From CAZROT01 sp964601895 (GTDB lineage: Bacteria > Pseudomonadota > Gammaproteobacteria > Enterobacterales > Enterobacteriaceae), in the NCBI GenBank assembly GCA_964601895.1, contig CAZROT010000002.1, positions 321,724 to 385,723 of the forward strand: 64,000 nt of DNA, read 5' to 3'. The first letter of the stretch is position 1; every line of letters begins with the position of its first letter. Shown piece by piece: positions 37,141 to 46,744 of the stretch. The notes under the pieces were generated by a model that did no database searches, had not been told where the DNA came from, and saw only the letters and a list, made by a program, of their open reading frames with translations. A program made the position numbers and the translations under genes.

Positions 37141-39498
37141 TCATGCCACTGTAGTGACAGACTGTTCTCCAAATGGTGAATTTTGTAATGTGCAGGCTAA
37201 AACATCATCGATACGTTTTACTGGATGAATTTCCAGGTTGGCAATTATATTTTGCGGAATTTCTTCCAGATCACGTTTATTTTCGTCTGGAATCAATACG
37301 ATTTTAATGCCTCCGCGATGCGCTGCCAGGAGTTTTTCTTTTAAGCCACCAATAGGCAACACCAGACCACGTAACGTGATTTCACCGGTCATGGCAATCC
37401 CTGCTCGTACGGGATTTCCTGTTAAACAGGACACTAATGCTGTACACATTGCAATACCTGCACTAGGGCCATCTTTTGGGGTGGCACCTTCAGGAACATG
37501 AACATGAATATCACGTTTTTCGTGGAAGTCAGGGTTAATACCTAATTTATCTGCACGCGCACGGACTACAGTGAGTGCTGCCTGAATGGATTCCTGCATG
37601 ACTTCACCCAAAGAGCCGGTGTAAATCAGCTTACCTGTCCCGGGTACACAGGCTGTTTCTATCGTTAATAAATCACCGCCTGTTTCAGTCCATGCAAGGC
37701 CTGTAACCTGCCCAATTCGGTTTTCAGTATCAGCCCGGCCATAGTCGACCACCTGAACACCAAGAAATTTTTTTAAATTTTCACTGGTAATTTCAATACG
37801 TTTTACCGTGGTGTCCATTAACAATGTCTTCACTGCCTTGCGACATAATTTGGAGATTTCACGTTCAAGATTACGCACTCCGGCTTCACGGGTATAATAG
37901 CGAATAATATTGATGATGGCGCTGTCTTGAATGGTTAATTCGCCTTTTTTAATGGCATTGCGTTCAAACTGTTTGGGTAAAAGATGTTTTCTTGCGATAT
38001 TGAGTTTCTCATCTTCGGTATAGCCAGACAGACGAATAACCTCCATGCGGTCCAGTAACGGCGCAGGAATTTTCATGGAATTTGATGTGGCGACGAACAT
38101 GACATCAGACAAATCATAATCCACTTCAAGGTAATGATCGTTAAATGCAATATTCTGTTCAGGATCAAGAACTTCAAGTAATGCTGATGCAGGATCACCG
38201 CGCATGTCGAAGGCCATTTTGTCTATTTCATCCAGCAGAAATAATGGATTTTTTACACCAATTTTTGCCATTTTCTGGATGAGTTTGCCCGGCATGGAAC
38301 CAATATAGGTACGCCGATGCCCGCGAATCTCAGCTTCATCACGTATCCCGCCTAACGCCATACGCACATACTGACGGCCGGTAGCCCGTGCTATGGATTG
38401 TCCAAGAGATGTTTTACCGACTCCAGGTGGCCCAACCAGACAAAGAATAGGGCCTTTAATTTTACTGATACGACTCTGTACTGCCAGATATTCAAGAATA
38501 CGTTCTTTTACACGTTCCAGACCATAATGATCGGTATCAAGCACCTTTTGTGCTTTAACTAAATCTTTTTTTACCTTGCTGTATTTGTTCCACGGAACCT
38601 GTAACATCCAGTCAATATAGCCACGGACCACAGTTGCTTCTGCAGACATGGGAGACATCATTTTTAATTTTTGTAACTCAGTTTCCGTTTTCTCCCGCGC
38701 ATCTTTGGGCATTTGAGCTGCTTCCATTTTGCGCTTGAGTATTTCGTACTCATCAGGAGCATCATCCATTTCACCCAGTTCTTTTTGAATGGCTTTCATT
38801 TGCTCATTCAAATAGTATTCGCGCTGGCTTTTCTCCATTTGCTTTTTAACACGATTACGGATGCGTTTTTCAATCTGTAGCAGATCTATCTCTGATTCCA
38901 TCATTGCCATCAGATATTCCAGGCGTTCATTGACATCTGTCATTTCCAGAACAGCTTGTTTATCATTTAATTTTAATGGCATATGCGCTGAGATGGTATC
39001 TGCCAGGCGTGCAGCATCTTCGATATTGTGTAACGATGTAAGCACTTCAGGTGGGATTTTTTTATTCAGCTTAATGTAGGCTTCAAACTGATTAATTGCC
39101 GTACGCGCCAGAACTTCCTGTTCACGTTCGTCTGTTACGGGTGGTTCAAAGTATTCCGCCAGAGCAGCAAAATGTTCCCCGCTGTCTGAGAGTGTTGTAA
39201 TGCGTGCACGCTGTATACCTTCTACCAACACTTTCATTGTTCCATCAGGCAATTTAAGCATTTGCAGGATAGAAGCGATAGTTCCAACGGAAAAAAGATC
39301 GTTAATATCAGGTTCGTCAGTTGACGCTTCTTTTTGAGCAACTAGCATGACTTTCTTATCATGGACCATCGCAGCTTCCAGACACCGGATTGATTTTTCC
39401 CGACCAACAAATAATGGGATAACCATGTACGGATAAACCACCACATCGCGCAGAGGCAATACTGGAATTTCTATGCGTTCAGAACGCTCAGTACTCAT
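37141..39498 (-). CDS. lon: ATP-dependent protease Lon
   Basis: Cytosolic AAA+ protease that degrades misfolded and regulatory proteins. It has a LAN substrate-binding domain at the N-terminus (IPVLPLRDVVVYPYMVIPLF), the AAA+ module with GPPGVGKTSLGQSIA and FLLDEIDKM, and the Ser-Lys protease domain with PKDGPSAGIAMCTALVS. Length is 785 residues (E. coli 784). The RBS AGAGAG is close to that of E. coli. A heat-shock type promoter is visible upstream. Confidence 0.97.
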   Translation of the reverse strand: MSTERSERIEIPVLPLRDVVVYPYMVIPLFVGREKSIRCLEAAMVHDKKVMLVAQKEASTDEPDINDLFSVGTIASILQMLKLPDGTMKVLVEGIQRARITTLSDSGEHFAALAEYFEPPVTDEREQEVLARTAINQFEAYIKLNKKIPPEVLTSLHNIEDAARLADTISAHMPLKLNDKQAVLEMTDVNERLEYLMAMMESEIDLLQIEKRIRNRVKKQMEKSQREYYLNEQMKAIQKELGEMDDAPDEYEILKRKMEAAQMPKDAREKTETELQKLKMMSPMSAEATVVRGYIDWMLQVPWNKYSKVKKDLVKAQKVLDTDHYGLERVKERILEYLAVQSRISKIKGPILCLVGPPGVGKTSLGQSIARATGRQYVRMALGGIRDEAEIRGHRRTYIGSMPGKLIQKMAKIGVKNPLFLLDEIDKMAFDMRGDPASALLEVLDPEQNIAFNDHYLEVDYDLSDVMFVATSNSMKIPAPLLDRMEVIRLSGYTEDEKLNIARKHLLPKQFERNAIKKGELTIQDSAIINIIRYYTREAGVRNLEREISKLCRKAVKTLLMDTTVKRIEITSENLKKFLGVQVVDYGRADTENRIGQVTGLAWTETGGDLLTIETACVPGTGKLIYTGSLGEVMQESIQAALTVVRARADKLGINPDFHEKRDIHVHVPEGATPKDGPSAGIAMCTALVSCLTGNPVRAGIAMTGEITLRGLVLPIGGLKEKLLAAHRGGIKIVLIPDENKRDLEEIPQNIIANLEIHPVKRIDDVLACTLQNSPFGEQSVTTVA

Positions 39499-39592
39499 AG
39501 AGTTCTCTCTTATGTTTGACTTCTTCCGCCAGGTTGGTGATGTCGTGAAACGTATTGATTACGAGTTTCACTAATGAGCAGGTTACCTTGTA

Positions 39593-39620
39593 ATATGAGG
39601 GCAACTGCCTGCTATTCAAC
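39593..39620 (-). promoter_or_regulatory. Candidate sigma-32 promoter of lon
   Basis: On the reverse strand GTTGAAT (-35 side, 39614-39620) is followed after 12 bases by CCCTCATAT (39593-39601). This closely resembles the known E. coli lon heat-shock promoter (GTTGAAT ... CCCCATAT) in sequence and spacing, about 95-120 bp before the start codon. Confidence 0.6.
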
Positions 39621-39639
39621 GACAATCATGCGAAGAAAA

Positions 39640-39669
39640 ACCAGTGGGGGATTAAGATCCCCCACTGGT
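39640..39669 (-). terminator. Rho-independent terminator of clpX
   Basis: A 13-bp perfect stem ACCAGTGGGGGAT/ATCCCCCACTGGT has a 4-base loop. On the reverse strand the stem is followed by TTTTTCTTCG, a classical terminator between clpX and lon. Confidence 0.85.
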
Positions 39670-39699
39670 CTGATTAATGATACGTTATTTCTTGATTTA

Positions 39700-40980
39700 T
39701 TACTCACCAGAGGCTTGGGCATCAGGTTTACCATAAATTAACAGTGGAGTGGATTCTCCAGCGATAACTGAACCATCAATAACCACTTTCTGAACATTAT
39801 CCATCGAAGGCAGATCATACATGGTATTCAGTAAGGCACTTTCTACTATTGAACGTAATCCTCGTGCGCCTGTTTTACGCGCCATTGCTTTTTCAGCAAT
39901 AGCAATCAAAGCGTCCTCCCGGAATTCCAGTTCTACGCCTTCAAGACTGAATAAGGCCTGATATTGCTTGGTCAATGCGTTCTTGGGCTCTTTAACAATT
40001 TGGATTAGCATTTCTTTATTGAGCTCACCTAACGTTGCGACAACAGGCAAACGACCAATAAATTCGGGAATTAAACCGAATTTTATCAAATCTCCGGGTT
40101 CTACCTGAAGCAACAATTCACTTTCAGTAGCTTTTTCAGATTCTCCTTTTACTATTGCACCAAAACCAATACTTGTACCACTATTAACGCGTTGTGCAAT
40201 AACTTTATCCAATCCGGCAAATGCACCACCACAGATGAAGAGAATTTTAGAGGTATCAACCTGCAGGAATTCCTGTTGCGGATGTTTGCGGCCACCCTGG
40301 GGTGGAACAGAAGCAACGGTTCCTTCAATCAGTTTTAATAACGCCTGTTGTACACCTTCACCAGAAACATCGCGAGTAATGGAAGGGTTTTCTGATTTAC
40401 GAGAAATCTTATCAATTTCGTCAATATAGACAATGCCACGCTGCGCTTTCTGTACATCATAATCGCATTTTTGTAGTAGCTTTTGAATAATATTTTCTAC
40501 GTCTTCACCGACATAACCTGCCTCGGTTAGTGTGGTTGCATCTGCCATAGTAAATGGAACATCCAGAAAACGTGCCAGGATTTCAGCCAGCAATGTTTTG
40601 CCACTGCCTGTTGGGCCGATGAGCAAAATATTACTTTTACCCAGTTCAATGTCGTGATTAATTTCAGCATTACGTAACCGCTTATAATGATTATATACGG
40701 CTACTGCCAGGACTTTTTTGGCAGCTTCCTGGCCAATCACATAGTCATCCAGATGATGGCGTATTTCATGTGGTGTGGGCAACGCAGATGAAAGACCACG
40801 TCCACGATGCGGCGTTATTTCTTTGATCTCTTCGCGAATAATGTCGTTACACAAATCAACACATTCATCGCAGATATACACTGATGGTCCGGCAATAAGC
40901 TTGCGTACTTCATGCTGGCTCCTGCCGCAGAAAGAACAATACAGCAGTTTTGCTGAGCCATCTTTGCGCTTATCTGTCAT
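39700..40980 (-). CDS. clpX: ClpX, ATPase subunit of ClpXP
   Basis: AAA+ unfoldase that feeds substrates such as SsrA-tagged proteins and RpoS to ClpP. The N-terminal zinc-binding domain has Cys pairs in YCSFCGRSQ and YICDECVDLC. Walker A GPTGSGKTLLAE, Walker B IVYIDEIDKI and the ClpP-binding loop IGF are present (GTSIGFGAIVKG). Length is 426 residues (E. coli 424). GAGG precedes the ATG. It is 300 bp downstream of clpP. Confidence 0.97.
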   Translation of the reverse strand: MTDKRKDGSAKLLYCSFCGRSQHEVRKLIAGPSVYICDECVDLCNDIIREEIKEITPHRGRGLSSALPTPHEIRHHLDDYVIGQEAAKKVLAVAVYNHYKRLRNAEINHDIELGKSNILLIGPTGSGKTLLAEILARFLDVPFTMADATTLTEAGYVGEDVENIIQKLLQKCDYDVQKAQRGIVYIDEIDKISRKSENPSITRDVSGEGVQQALLKLIEGTVASVPPQGGRKHPQQEFLQVDTSKILFICGGAFAGLDKVIAQRVNSGTSIGFGAIVKGESEKATESELLLQVEPGDLIKFGLIPEFIGRLPVVATLGELNKEMLIQIVKEPKNALTKQYQALFSLEGVELEFREDALIAIAEKAMARKTGARGLRSIVESALLNTMYDLPSMDNVQKVVIDGSVIAGESTPLLIYGKPDAQASGE

Positions 40981-41102
40981 TAATAAACCTCATTTGTTAA
41001 TTATGCTGTAAATTTGTAGTCGTTAAGAGCAATATTGCGATACAAAAAAAATACAATTCAGGTTACAAGTATGGCTTGGAGAATTTATGTATCGTAATAC
41101 CC

Positions 41103-41146
41103 TGTTCCCGTGCAGTCAGCCTGTACAGGCTGACTGCACGGGAACA
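41103..41146. repeat. 44-bp perfect palindrome between clpP and clpX
   Basis: TGTTCCCGTGCAGTCAGCC followed by TGTACA and the exact reverse complement gives two 22-bp arms without a loop. No T run follows on the reverse strand, so it is not a classical terminator of clpP. As RNA it would form a very stable hairpin, and as DNA a possible cruciform or protein-binding site. It could also limit read-through from clpP into clpX. No second copy was noticed in the window. Confidence 0.85.
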
Positions 41147-41280
41147 ATACAGCATATTTTTCTGCTTTTCGTGATTAATAAAACGCTTCTGTTAACTATT
41201 ATAGCAGGAACATTTTGTCATTCTGTTACATTACAATTAACTAACTAATTAAAAATTATAAAATAATTAAACTTACTTAA

Positions 41281-41928
41281 TTATGCGGTACTGGCGCCAG
41301 AAGATGTCTGGCGACATTCTAGCACAGCGTCAACTAAACCGTATTTTACCGCTTCTGTCGCAGACAAAAACCGATCACGCTCAGTATCCTTTTCTATATT
41401 TCCAAGGGATTGTCCAGTGTGTTTTGCCATCAGTGCGTTCATGCGCGATTTCACTTTTAAAATTTCCTCTGCATGAATTTGAATGTCTGTAGCCTGTCCC
41501 TGAAAACCACCAAGGGGCTGATGGATCATTACGCGCGCATTTGGCAGACAATGGCGTTTCCCTTTGGCACCTGCTGTCAGCAGGAAAGCACCCATAGAAC
41601 AGGCCTGACCCATACAAATAGTCTGGACATCGGGTTTAATGAACTGCATGGTATCATATATGGACATGCCGGCTGTGATAACGCCACCGGGTGAATTAAT
41701 ATAAAGGTAAATGTCTTTATCCGGGTTTTCTGCTTCCAGAAATAGCATTTGCGCGACAATAAGGTTAGCCATGTGTTCTTCAACCTGGCCAGTTAAAAAG
41801 ATTACACGCTCTTTTAGCATACGAGAATAAATATCGTAAGAGCGTTCCCCGCGCGAAGTTTGCTCGATAACCATGGGGACGAGAGCCATGCCCGGCGCTA
41901 ATTGATCTCGTGTGCCATTGTATGACAT
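41281..41928 (-). CDS. clpP: ClpP, proteolytic subunit of ClpXP
   Basis: Tetradecameric Ser protease. Catalytic Ser is in GQACSMGAFLL, His in VMIHQPLGG and Asp near the C-terminus. The N-terminal part ALVPMVIEQTSRGERSYDIYSR matches the propeptide/start region of E. coli ClpP. Start: ATG 41928 (215 residues) with AGGAG about 9 bases upstream. A TTG at 41934 is in the same frame. The C-terminus (ECRQTSSGASTA) is about eight residues longer than in E. coli. Confidence 0.97.
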   Translation of the reverse strand: MSYNGTRDQLAPGMALVPMVIEQTSRGERSYDIYSRMLKERVIFLTGQVEEHMANLIVAQMLFLEAENPDKDIYLYINSPGGVITAGMSIYDTMQFIKPDVQTICMGQACSMGAFLLTAGAKGKRHCLPNARVMIHQPLGGFQGQATDIQIHAEEILKVKSRMNALMAKHTGQSLGNIEKDTERDRFLSATEAVKYGLVDAVLECRQTSSGASTA

Positions 41929-42313
41929 TATCAATTCTCCTGATAGAACCTACGTTGGTGTCACCGGTCAATTGTTGTACGATATTACGTACATGAAACA
42001 GGGACTGACAATTTCATCGGGCCAGTATCTGATGGTACCGGATTTTCCATACACAGTAATCACCATCTGACAGCAAATCAGATACCAGATGGCCTGTTTT
42101 AGAATGATTAGTGCAAGGCAGAGCCGCTGGTTATGAAACATTACCTTCATAAAGAATAAAATTATTTTTATTAATATGAATATTATTCAATCCCAAAGCA
42201 TCATACCTGCTTATTTTTTATAAAACATATACAACTTTTGCATACTGGATAAGCCATAACCAGTGATGATTATCGTCAGTATCCTGCAGTGGGAATATAG
42301 CAATTAACAGCTA
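41929..42313. other. Intergenic region between tig and clpP with inverted repeats
   Basis: About 385 bp without genes. Segments around 42018-42110 contain several inverted repeats built on CATCTG/CAGATG and GGTATCTGAT/ATCAGATACC, which can fold as nested hairpins on the reverse-strand transcript after tig. No T run follows, so this may be leader or 3' structure of clpP or tig. No clear sigma-32 promoter for clpP could be read. Confidence 0.35.
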
Positions 42314-43618
42314 TCATACCGCACTTTTCTGATAAACCAGTTTATCAAAGGTCATTGTTTTTTCAGTGACCTTAACTTTGGATAACAGTACCTCTATTGC
42401 CTGTTCTTCCAAAGCCAGATTATGCATATTGTTTATCGCGTTTTTATTTTTACTGTAAAAATCAACAGCTTTTGTAGGATTTTCGTAAGCTGCCGCCATT
42501 TCTTCGATTAATGATTTGATGCGGCTACTCTCAACTTTCAGTTGATTGCTACTGACTACTTCGTCAAGTAGCAGGCTGATAGTCACGCGACGTCTGGCTT
42601 GTTCTTCAAACAATTCACGTGGCAATTCTGCTACCTGGTTTTCGTTTCCACCCGAACGCTCTACAGCCTGACGACGCATTATATTAATTTCATTGTTAAT
42701 TAATGTGGCCGGTAGTTCGATAGCATTGGTAGTTACCAGGCCATCAAATAATTGAGTTTTAATATTATTGCGCACTGCAACTTTTAATTCACGTTCCATG
42801 TTCTTTTGTATTTCTGCCCGCAGGCTGTCTACTGAGCCGTCATTCAGGCCAAAACTTTTTATAAATTCTTTGGTGAGCTCCGGTAATTCAGCTTCTTCCA
42901 CTTTTTTGAGGATAATTGCAAATCTGGCTGATTTATTCTTCAGCTTTTCAGCATGATAATCTTCAGGAAAACGTATATCGATGAAGAATTCATCGCCTGC
43001 CTTGTGACCTGTCATGCCTTCTTCAAAACCAGGTACCATGCGACCATGGCCTAGCATCAGAACAAAATCTGAAGCGGTACCACCTTCAAATGGCTCGTCG
43101 TCAATCGAACCAGTAAAATCTAGCGTCAGGCGATCCCCCGTATTGGCTGTGCGATCAACAGCTTTCCAGATAGCACGCTGTTTACGTAGTGTTTCAACCA
43201 TTTTATCAATGTCGCTATCATTGACCTGCACAACCGGCTTTTCGACTTCAATAGATTCCAGACCCGTAAGTTTGATATCAGGATAGATTTCAAATTCGAC
43301 AGAGTAGGTAAAATCGTTACCCTGTTTGTACTCACCGGGGAAGTAATCAGGCAAACTGGCAGGATGAAGTTTTTCTTTGGTAACGGCATCTGTAAAGTTA
43401 TGTTGCATCAAATGACTTAGTGCATCCTGATGGACAGAAGTACCATAACGTTGTGCAACAACCGCCATAGGTGCTTTGCCTTTCCGAAAGCCGTCGATAT
43501 GAACTTTTTTAGCAGTATTGGCGAGTGCGTTGTTTACTGCTCTGTCAATATCACTAGCAGGAACTGTAATTGTCATACGGCGTCCAAGGCCTTGTGTGGT
43601 TTCAACCGAAACTTGCAT
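42314..43618 (-). CDS. tig: Trigger factor
   Basis: Ribosome-associated chaperone that binds nascent chains. The N domain has the ribosome-binding signature GFRKGKAP, the FKBP-type isomerase domain has FTGSIDDEPFEGG, LMLGHGRMVPGFEEGMTGH and FPEDYHAEKLKNK, and a long helical C domain follows. Length is 434 residues (E. coli 432). GAGG lies upstream of the ATG. Gene order bolA-tig-clpP-clpX-lon-hupB-ppiD is the enteric one. Confidence 0.97.
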   Translation of the reverse strand: MQVSVETTQGLGRRMTITVPASDIDRAVNNALANTAKKVHIDGFRKGKAPMAVVAQRYGTSVHQDALSHLMQHNFTDAVTKEKLHPASLPDYFPGEYKQGNDFTYSVEFEIYPDIKLTGLESIEVEKPVVQVNDSDIDKMVETLRKQRAIWKAVDRTANTGDRLTLDFTGSIDDEPFEGGTASDFVLMLGHGRMVPGFEEGMTGHKAGDEFFIDIRFPEDYHAEKLKNKSARFAIILKKVEEAELPELTKEFIKSFGLNDGSVDSLRAEIQKNMERELKVAVRNNIKTQLFDGLVTTNAIELPATLINNEINIMRRQAVERSGGNENQVAELPRELFEEQARRRVTISLLLDEVVSSNQLKVESSRIKSLIEEMAAAYENPTKAVDFYSKNKNAINNMHNLALEEQAIEVLLSKVKVTEKTMTFDKLVYQKSAV

Positions 43619-43921
43619 TTTATTTAATTTACCTCAAAAAATTACGCATTCGTTTAATTTCAACAGACATGGTCCAGCACAGTATGATGGGAATATACAA
43701 TATAGTTACTATGCGACTGCATTCTAAAGAGGAATCATACAACTAATAAATCATGTTTTTTGTAATAAAATTCAGGCTATTCACCATAGCCCCTCTTTGG
43801 AAATGGCAGCGCATTATAGCGGTATATTTGTTATGAGTCGAGACAGGCAAAATAAATCGAGCGCAATGAGGTTTACTGCTTGCCGGGCTGAAAAATTTAA
43901 TAATTTCTGGTCTTAACTTCA
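43619..43921. other. Intergenic region between bolA and tig, no gene seen
   Basis: About 300 bp of AT-rich sequence. It should hold the tig promoter and the bolA 3' end on the reverse strand. No gene or clear terminator was identified. Confidence 0.4.
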
Positions 43922-44233
43922 TTATCTTTCTTTAGTATTCAGGCAAGGAGGTGAGGCATGAAGGGTATATTGTGATGCGTCCCACTCGCTTATGGTATAA
44001 GCATGTATGGCCAGTGCATGAATGAAATCTCTCAATTCGAGTGCTAATATGCCGTAAATTGTACGGTGTCGTGTCAGGATGGTCTGTTCAAGGAATTTAT
44101 CACTGACAATAATAACCTTGAAATGACTTTCTGAGCCGGTGGGGACATGGTGGCGATGACTTTCATTAATGACTTCCAGATGTGTGGGCTGTAATGCCTC
44201 TTTTAGCTTTGTTACGATTTTTTCGTGAATCAT
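43922..44233 (-). CDS. bolA: BolA-family protein
   Basis: Morphogene and iron-sulfur-linked stress regulator that works with monothiol glutaredoxins. The 103-residue protein has the BolA fold signature ESHRHHVPTGSESHFKVIIVS and the C-terminal helix LRDFIHALAIHAYTISEW. The E. coli protein is 105 residues. AGAGGA precedes the ATG. In E. coli bolA is RpoS-dependent. It is divergent from yajG here, as in E. coli. Confidence 0.95.
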   Translation of the reverse strand: MIHEKIVTKLKEALQPTHLEVINESHRHHVPTGSESHFKVIIVSDKFLEQTILTRHRTIYGILALELRDFIHALAIHAYTISEWDASQYTLHASPPCLNTKER

Positions 44234-44530
44234 GAAATCCTCTTTAAAATTTATTCAGGGTTTACTGAATTGCGCGTTATCTTGCTAAAACTAAATCAAA
44301 ATTTATAGCTTGATTGTGCGGAAAACTTCTTCTCTCACCTGTTGTTGATTTGCTTTACCTGTGTTATTGCCCGATTTGTAACAGCAAGGGGAACTGTTTC
44401 AGATGAAATTATACCAGCTGTACTATTTTAGTTAGCCACAGCAATGTTATTATTGCGCCCAATCCAGTTACCGCGTTGTTTAATAATAGTTATTTTATTT
44501 AATTCTATATTAATGATTGAGAACGTGAAT

Positions 44531-45118
44531 ATGTTTAAAAAAGCTTTCTTCCCATTTTCATTTCTGTCTATTTTTTTCCTTACGGGTTGTTCTACCCTTA
44601 GCGATAATACACTGAATATTACGCCTCAGATTGCATTACCTTCTCAGGATCCGTCTCTGATGGGAATTACTGTCAGTATCAATGGTGTTGACAGGCGCCA
44701 GGATGCTGCCCTTGCTAAAGTAAACCAGGAAGGTAAATTGATAGCATTGACTCCATCGCGGGATTTGCGCTTTTTATTACAGGAAGCGCTTGAAAAACAA
44801 ATGGTGGCCAGGGGTTATATGATTGGTCCATCTGGCGCTGCAGATTTAAAAGTGCTGGTTAATACCTTGTATGCTGATGTACGGCAAGGTGATCTCCGCC
44901 ATCATATTGTTACCAGAGCTGATATTTCCATCATAGTACAGGCAAAAAATGCTAATTCATTTACTAAAAATTACCGTGCTACTTATGAGGTTAAGGGAGC
45001 ACTTATGGCCACTAATGCCAAAATTACTGATGCCGTTAATACAGCATTAACTGATGTCATTTCAGATATGGCCGAGGACATCAGTGTCAGTAATTTTATC
45101 AAACAAAATGCACGCTAA
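44531..45118 (+). CDS. yajG: Lipoprotein YajG
   Basis: A 195-residue predicted outer-membrane-directed lipoprotein with signal MFKKAFFPFSFLSIFFLTGC and lipobox LTGC. The body matches E. coli YajG (192), with LPSQDPSLMGITVSINGVD, SRDLRFLLQEALEKQMVARG and the C-terminus FIKQNAR. Function is unknown. Start ATG 44531 is chosen because the lipobox then falls 20 residues in. The frame is open further upstream to 44444. It is the first gene of a yajG-ampG pair. Confidence 0.92.
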   Translation: MFKKAFFPFSFLSIFFLTGCSTLSDNTLNITPQIALPSQDPSLMGITVSINGVDRRQDAALAKVNQEGKLIALTPSRDLRFLLQEALEKQMVARGYMIGPSGAADLKVLVNTLYADVRQGDLRHHIVTRADISIIVQAKNANSFTKNYRATYEVKGALMATNAKITDAVNTALTDVISDMAEDISVSNFIKQNAR

Positions 45119-45206
45119 TATTATTTACTCGCTGGTTTGTGATGCATGCGTTAAGTAAATTATTCCGCCTGCTATTTATGGAACAAAACCTATAACAGGA
45201 TTATTA

Positions 45207-46685
45207 ATGTACAGGCATTATTTTGCTGTTTTTACTCAGCGTAATTATCTTTTTCTTTTGCTGCTTGGTTTTTCATCAGGATTACCATTAGCGCTGACTT
45301 CAGGCACTTTGCAGGCATGGATGACGGTTGAAGGTATTGATCTAAAAACCATTGGTTTTTTTTCACTGGCAGCACAGGCGTATGTGTTTAAATTTCTCTG
45401 GTCTCCATTCATGGATCGTTATACCCCTTCTTTGGGGAGTCGTCGCCGTGGCTGGTTGTTGATTAGTCAATTATTGCTGATTGCAGGAATTGTTGTCACC
45501 GGTTTTCTTGAACCGTCCAGACATTTGTGGTGGCTGGCGGCAATGGCTGTATTTATTGCATTCTGTTCAGCATCTCAGGATATTGCTTTTGATGCATGGC
45601 GAACGGACCTGCTTGATAGTGAACAACGTGGAACAGGTGCTGCAATATCAGTTCTTGGTTATCGTCTGGCAATGCTGGTTTCAGGTGGATTGGCTCTATG
45701 GCTGGCAGACCGCTGGCTTGGCTGGCAGTACACTTATTGGCTAATGGCAATGTTGATGCTTATTGGTGTATTTGCCACAGTACTGGCACCAGAGCCAGAT
45801 ACTAAGAGTAGCATTCCCAAAAATATGGAGCAGGCCGTTATTGCGCCATTAAAAGATTTTTTTAGTCGTAATAATGCCTGGTTAATCATGTTACTCATTG
45901 TGTTGTACAAGCTGGGAGACGCTTTTGCTGGCAGCCTGAGTACGGCATTTTTAATTCGCAGTGTTGGTTTTGATGCTGGTTCAATTGGCCTTGTGAATAA
46001 AACCTTTGGATTGTTTGCGACTGTCACAGGTGCTTTGTCTGGCGGTCTACTAATGCAGAGACTGAATCTGTTCCGTTCACTGATGATTTTTGGTGTTTTA
46101 CAGGCGATTTCAAATGCAGGTTACTGGATGTTGTCAGTAACAGATAAAAGTATTTTCACCATGACCGGTGCTGTTTTTCTCGAAAATTTTTGTGGAGGAA
46201 TGGGAACAGCTGCTTTTGTTGCACTTATCATGACGCTTTGTAATAAATCATTTTCAGCCACCCAGTTTGCATTATTATCGGCATTGTCAGCGGTAGGAAG
46301 AGTTTATGTTGGCCCTGTTGCAGGCTGGTTTGTTGAAACTTATAGCTGGCCATTGTTTTATTTGTTTTCTATTGCAGTTGCATTTCCGGGCCTGATAATT
46401 CTGTTTGCCTGCAGGCAAACCCTCGAATTTACTCAGCAAACTGATAAGTTTATTCCACGTACTCACTTCAAAAATTATTATCGTCTTGCATTACGTTTGC
46501 TTACTATTGGAGCAGGGTTGCTGATAATGTGGTTGCTGCTAGTGATAGTAAACGCATCTATCTCGCTTTCAGTGAAAAGTATTGCTGATACTTTGTTTTT
46601 CTGGGGGATAGGTATCGGTGCTGCTGGAGTGATATTGGGTGGAAGTCTGGATTACCTGTCACTCAAACGTACAAAATTGACATAG
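45207..46685 (+). CDS. ampG: Muropeptide permease AmpG
   Basis: MFS-type inner-membrane importer of GlcNAc-anhydromuropeptides for cell-wall recycling. It has about 14 membrane helices over 492 residues (E. coli 491). The signature GFSSGLPLALTSGTLQAWMTVEGID at the N-terminus and SQDIAFDAWRTDLL are typical. AGGATT lies before the ATG. Its retention suggests active peptidoglycan turnover, consistent with the amidase and carboxypeptidase genes at the start of the window. Confidence 0.96.
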   Translation: MYRHYFAVFTQRNYLFLLLLGFSSGLPLALTSGTLQAWMTVEGIDLKTIGFFSLAAQAYVFKFLWSPFMDRYTPSLGSRRRGWLLISQLLLIAGIVVTGFLEPSRHLWWLAAMAVFIAFCSASQDIAFDAWRTDLLDSEQRGTGAAISVLGYRLAMLVSGGLALWLADRWLGWQYTYWLMAMLMLIGVFATVLAPEPDTKSSIPKNMEQAVIAPLKDFFSRNNAWLIMLLIVLYKLGDAFAGSLSTAFLIRSVGFDAGSIGLVNKTFGLFATVTGALSGGLLMQRLNLFRSLMIFGVLQAISNAGYWMLSVTDKSIFTMTGAVFLENFCGGMGTAAFVALIMTLCNKSFSATQFALLSALSAVGRVYVGPVAGWFVETYSWPLFYLFSIAVAFPGLIILFACRQTLEFTQQTDKFIPRTHFKNYYRLALRLLTIGAGLLIMWLLLVIVNASISLSVKSIADTLFFWGIGIGAAGVILGGSLDYLSLKRTKLT

Positions 46686-46744
46686 ATATCATTTATTTTT
46701 CCAACATTTTTTTAAAATAGTAAATCTGGAAATTACTAAATATT

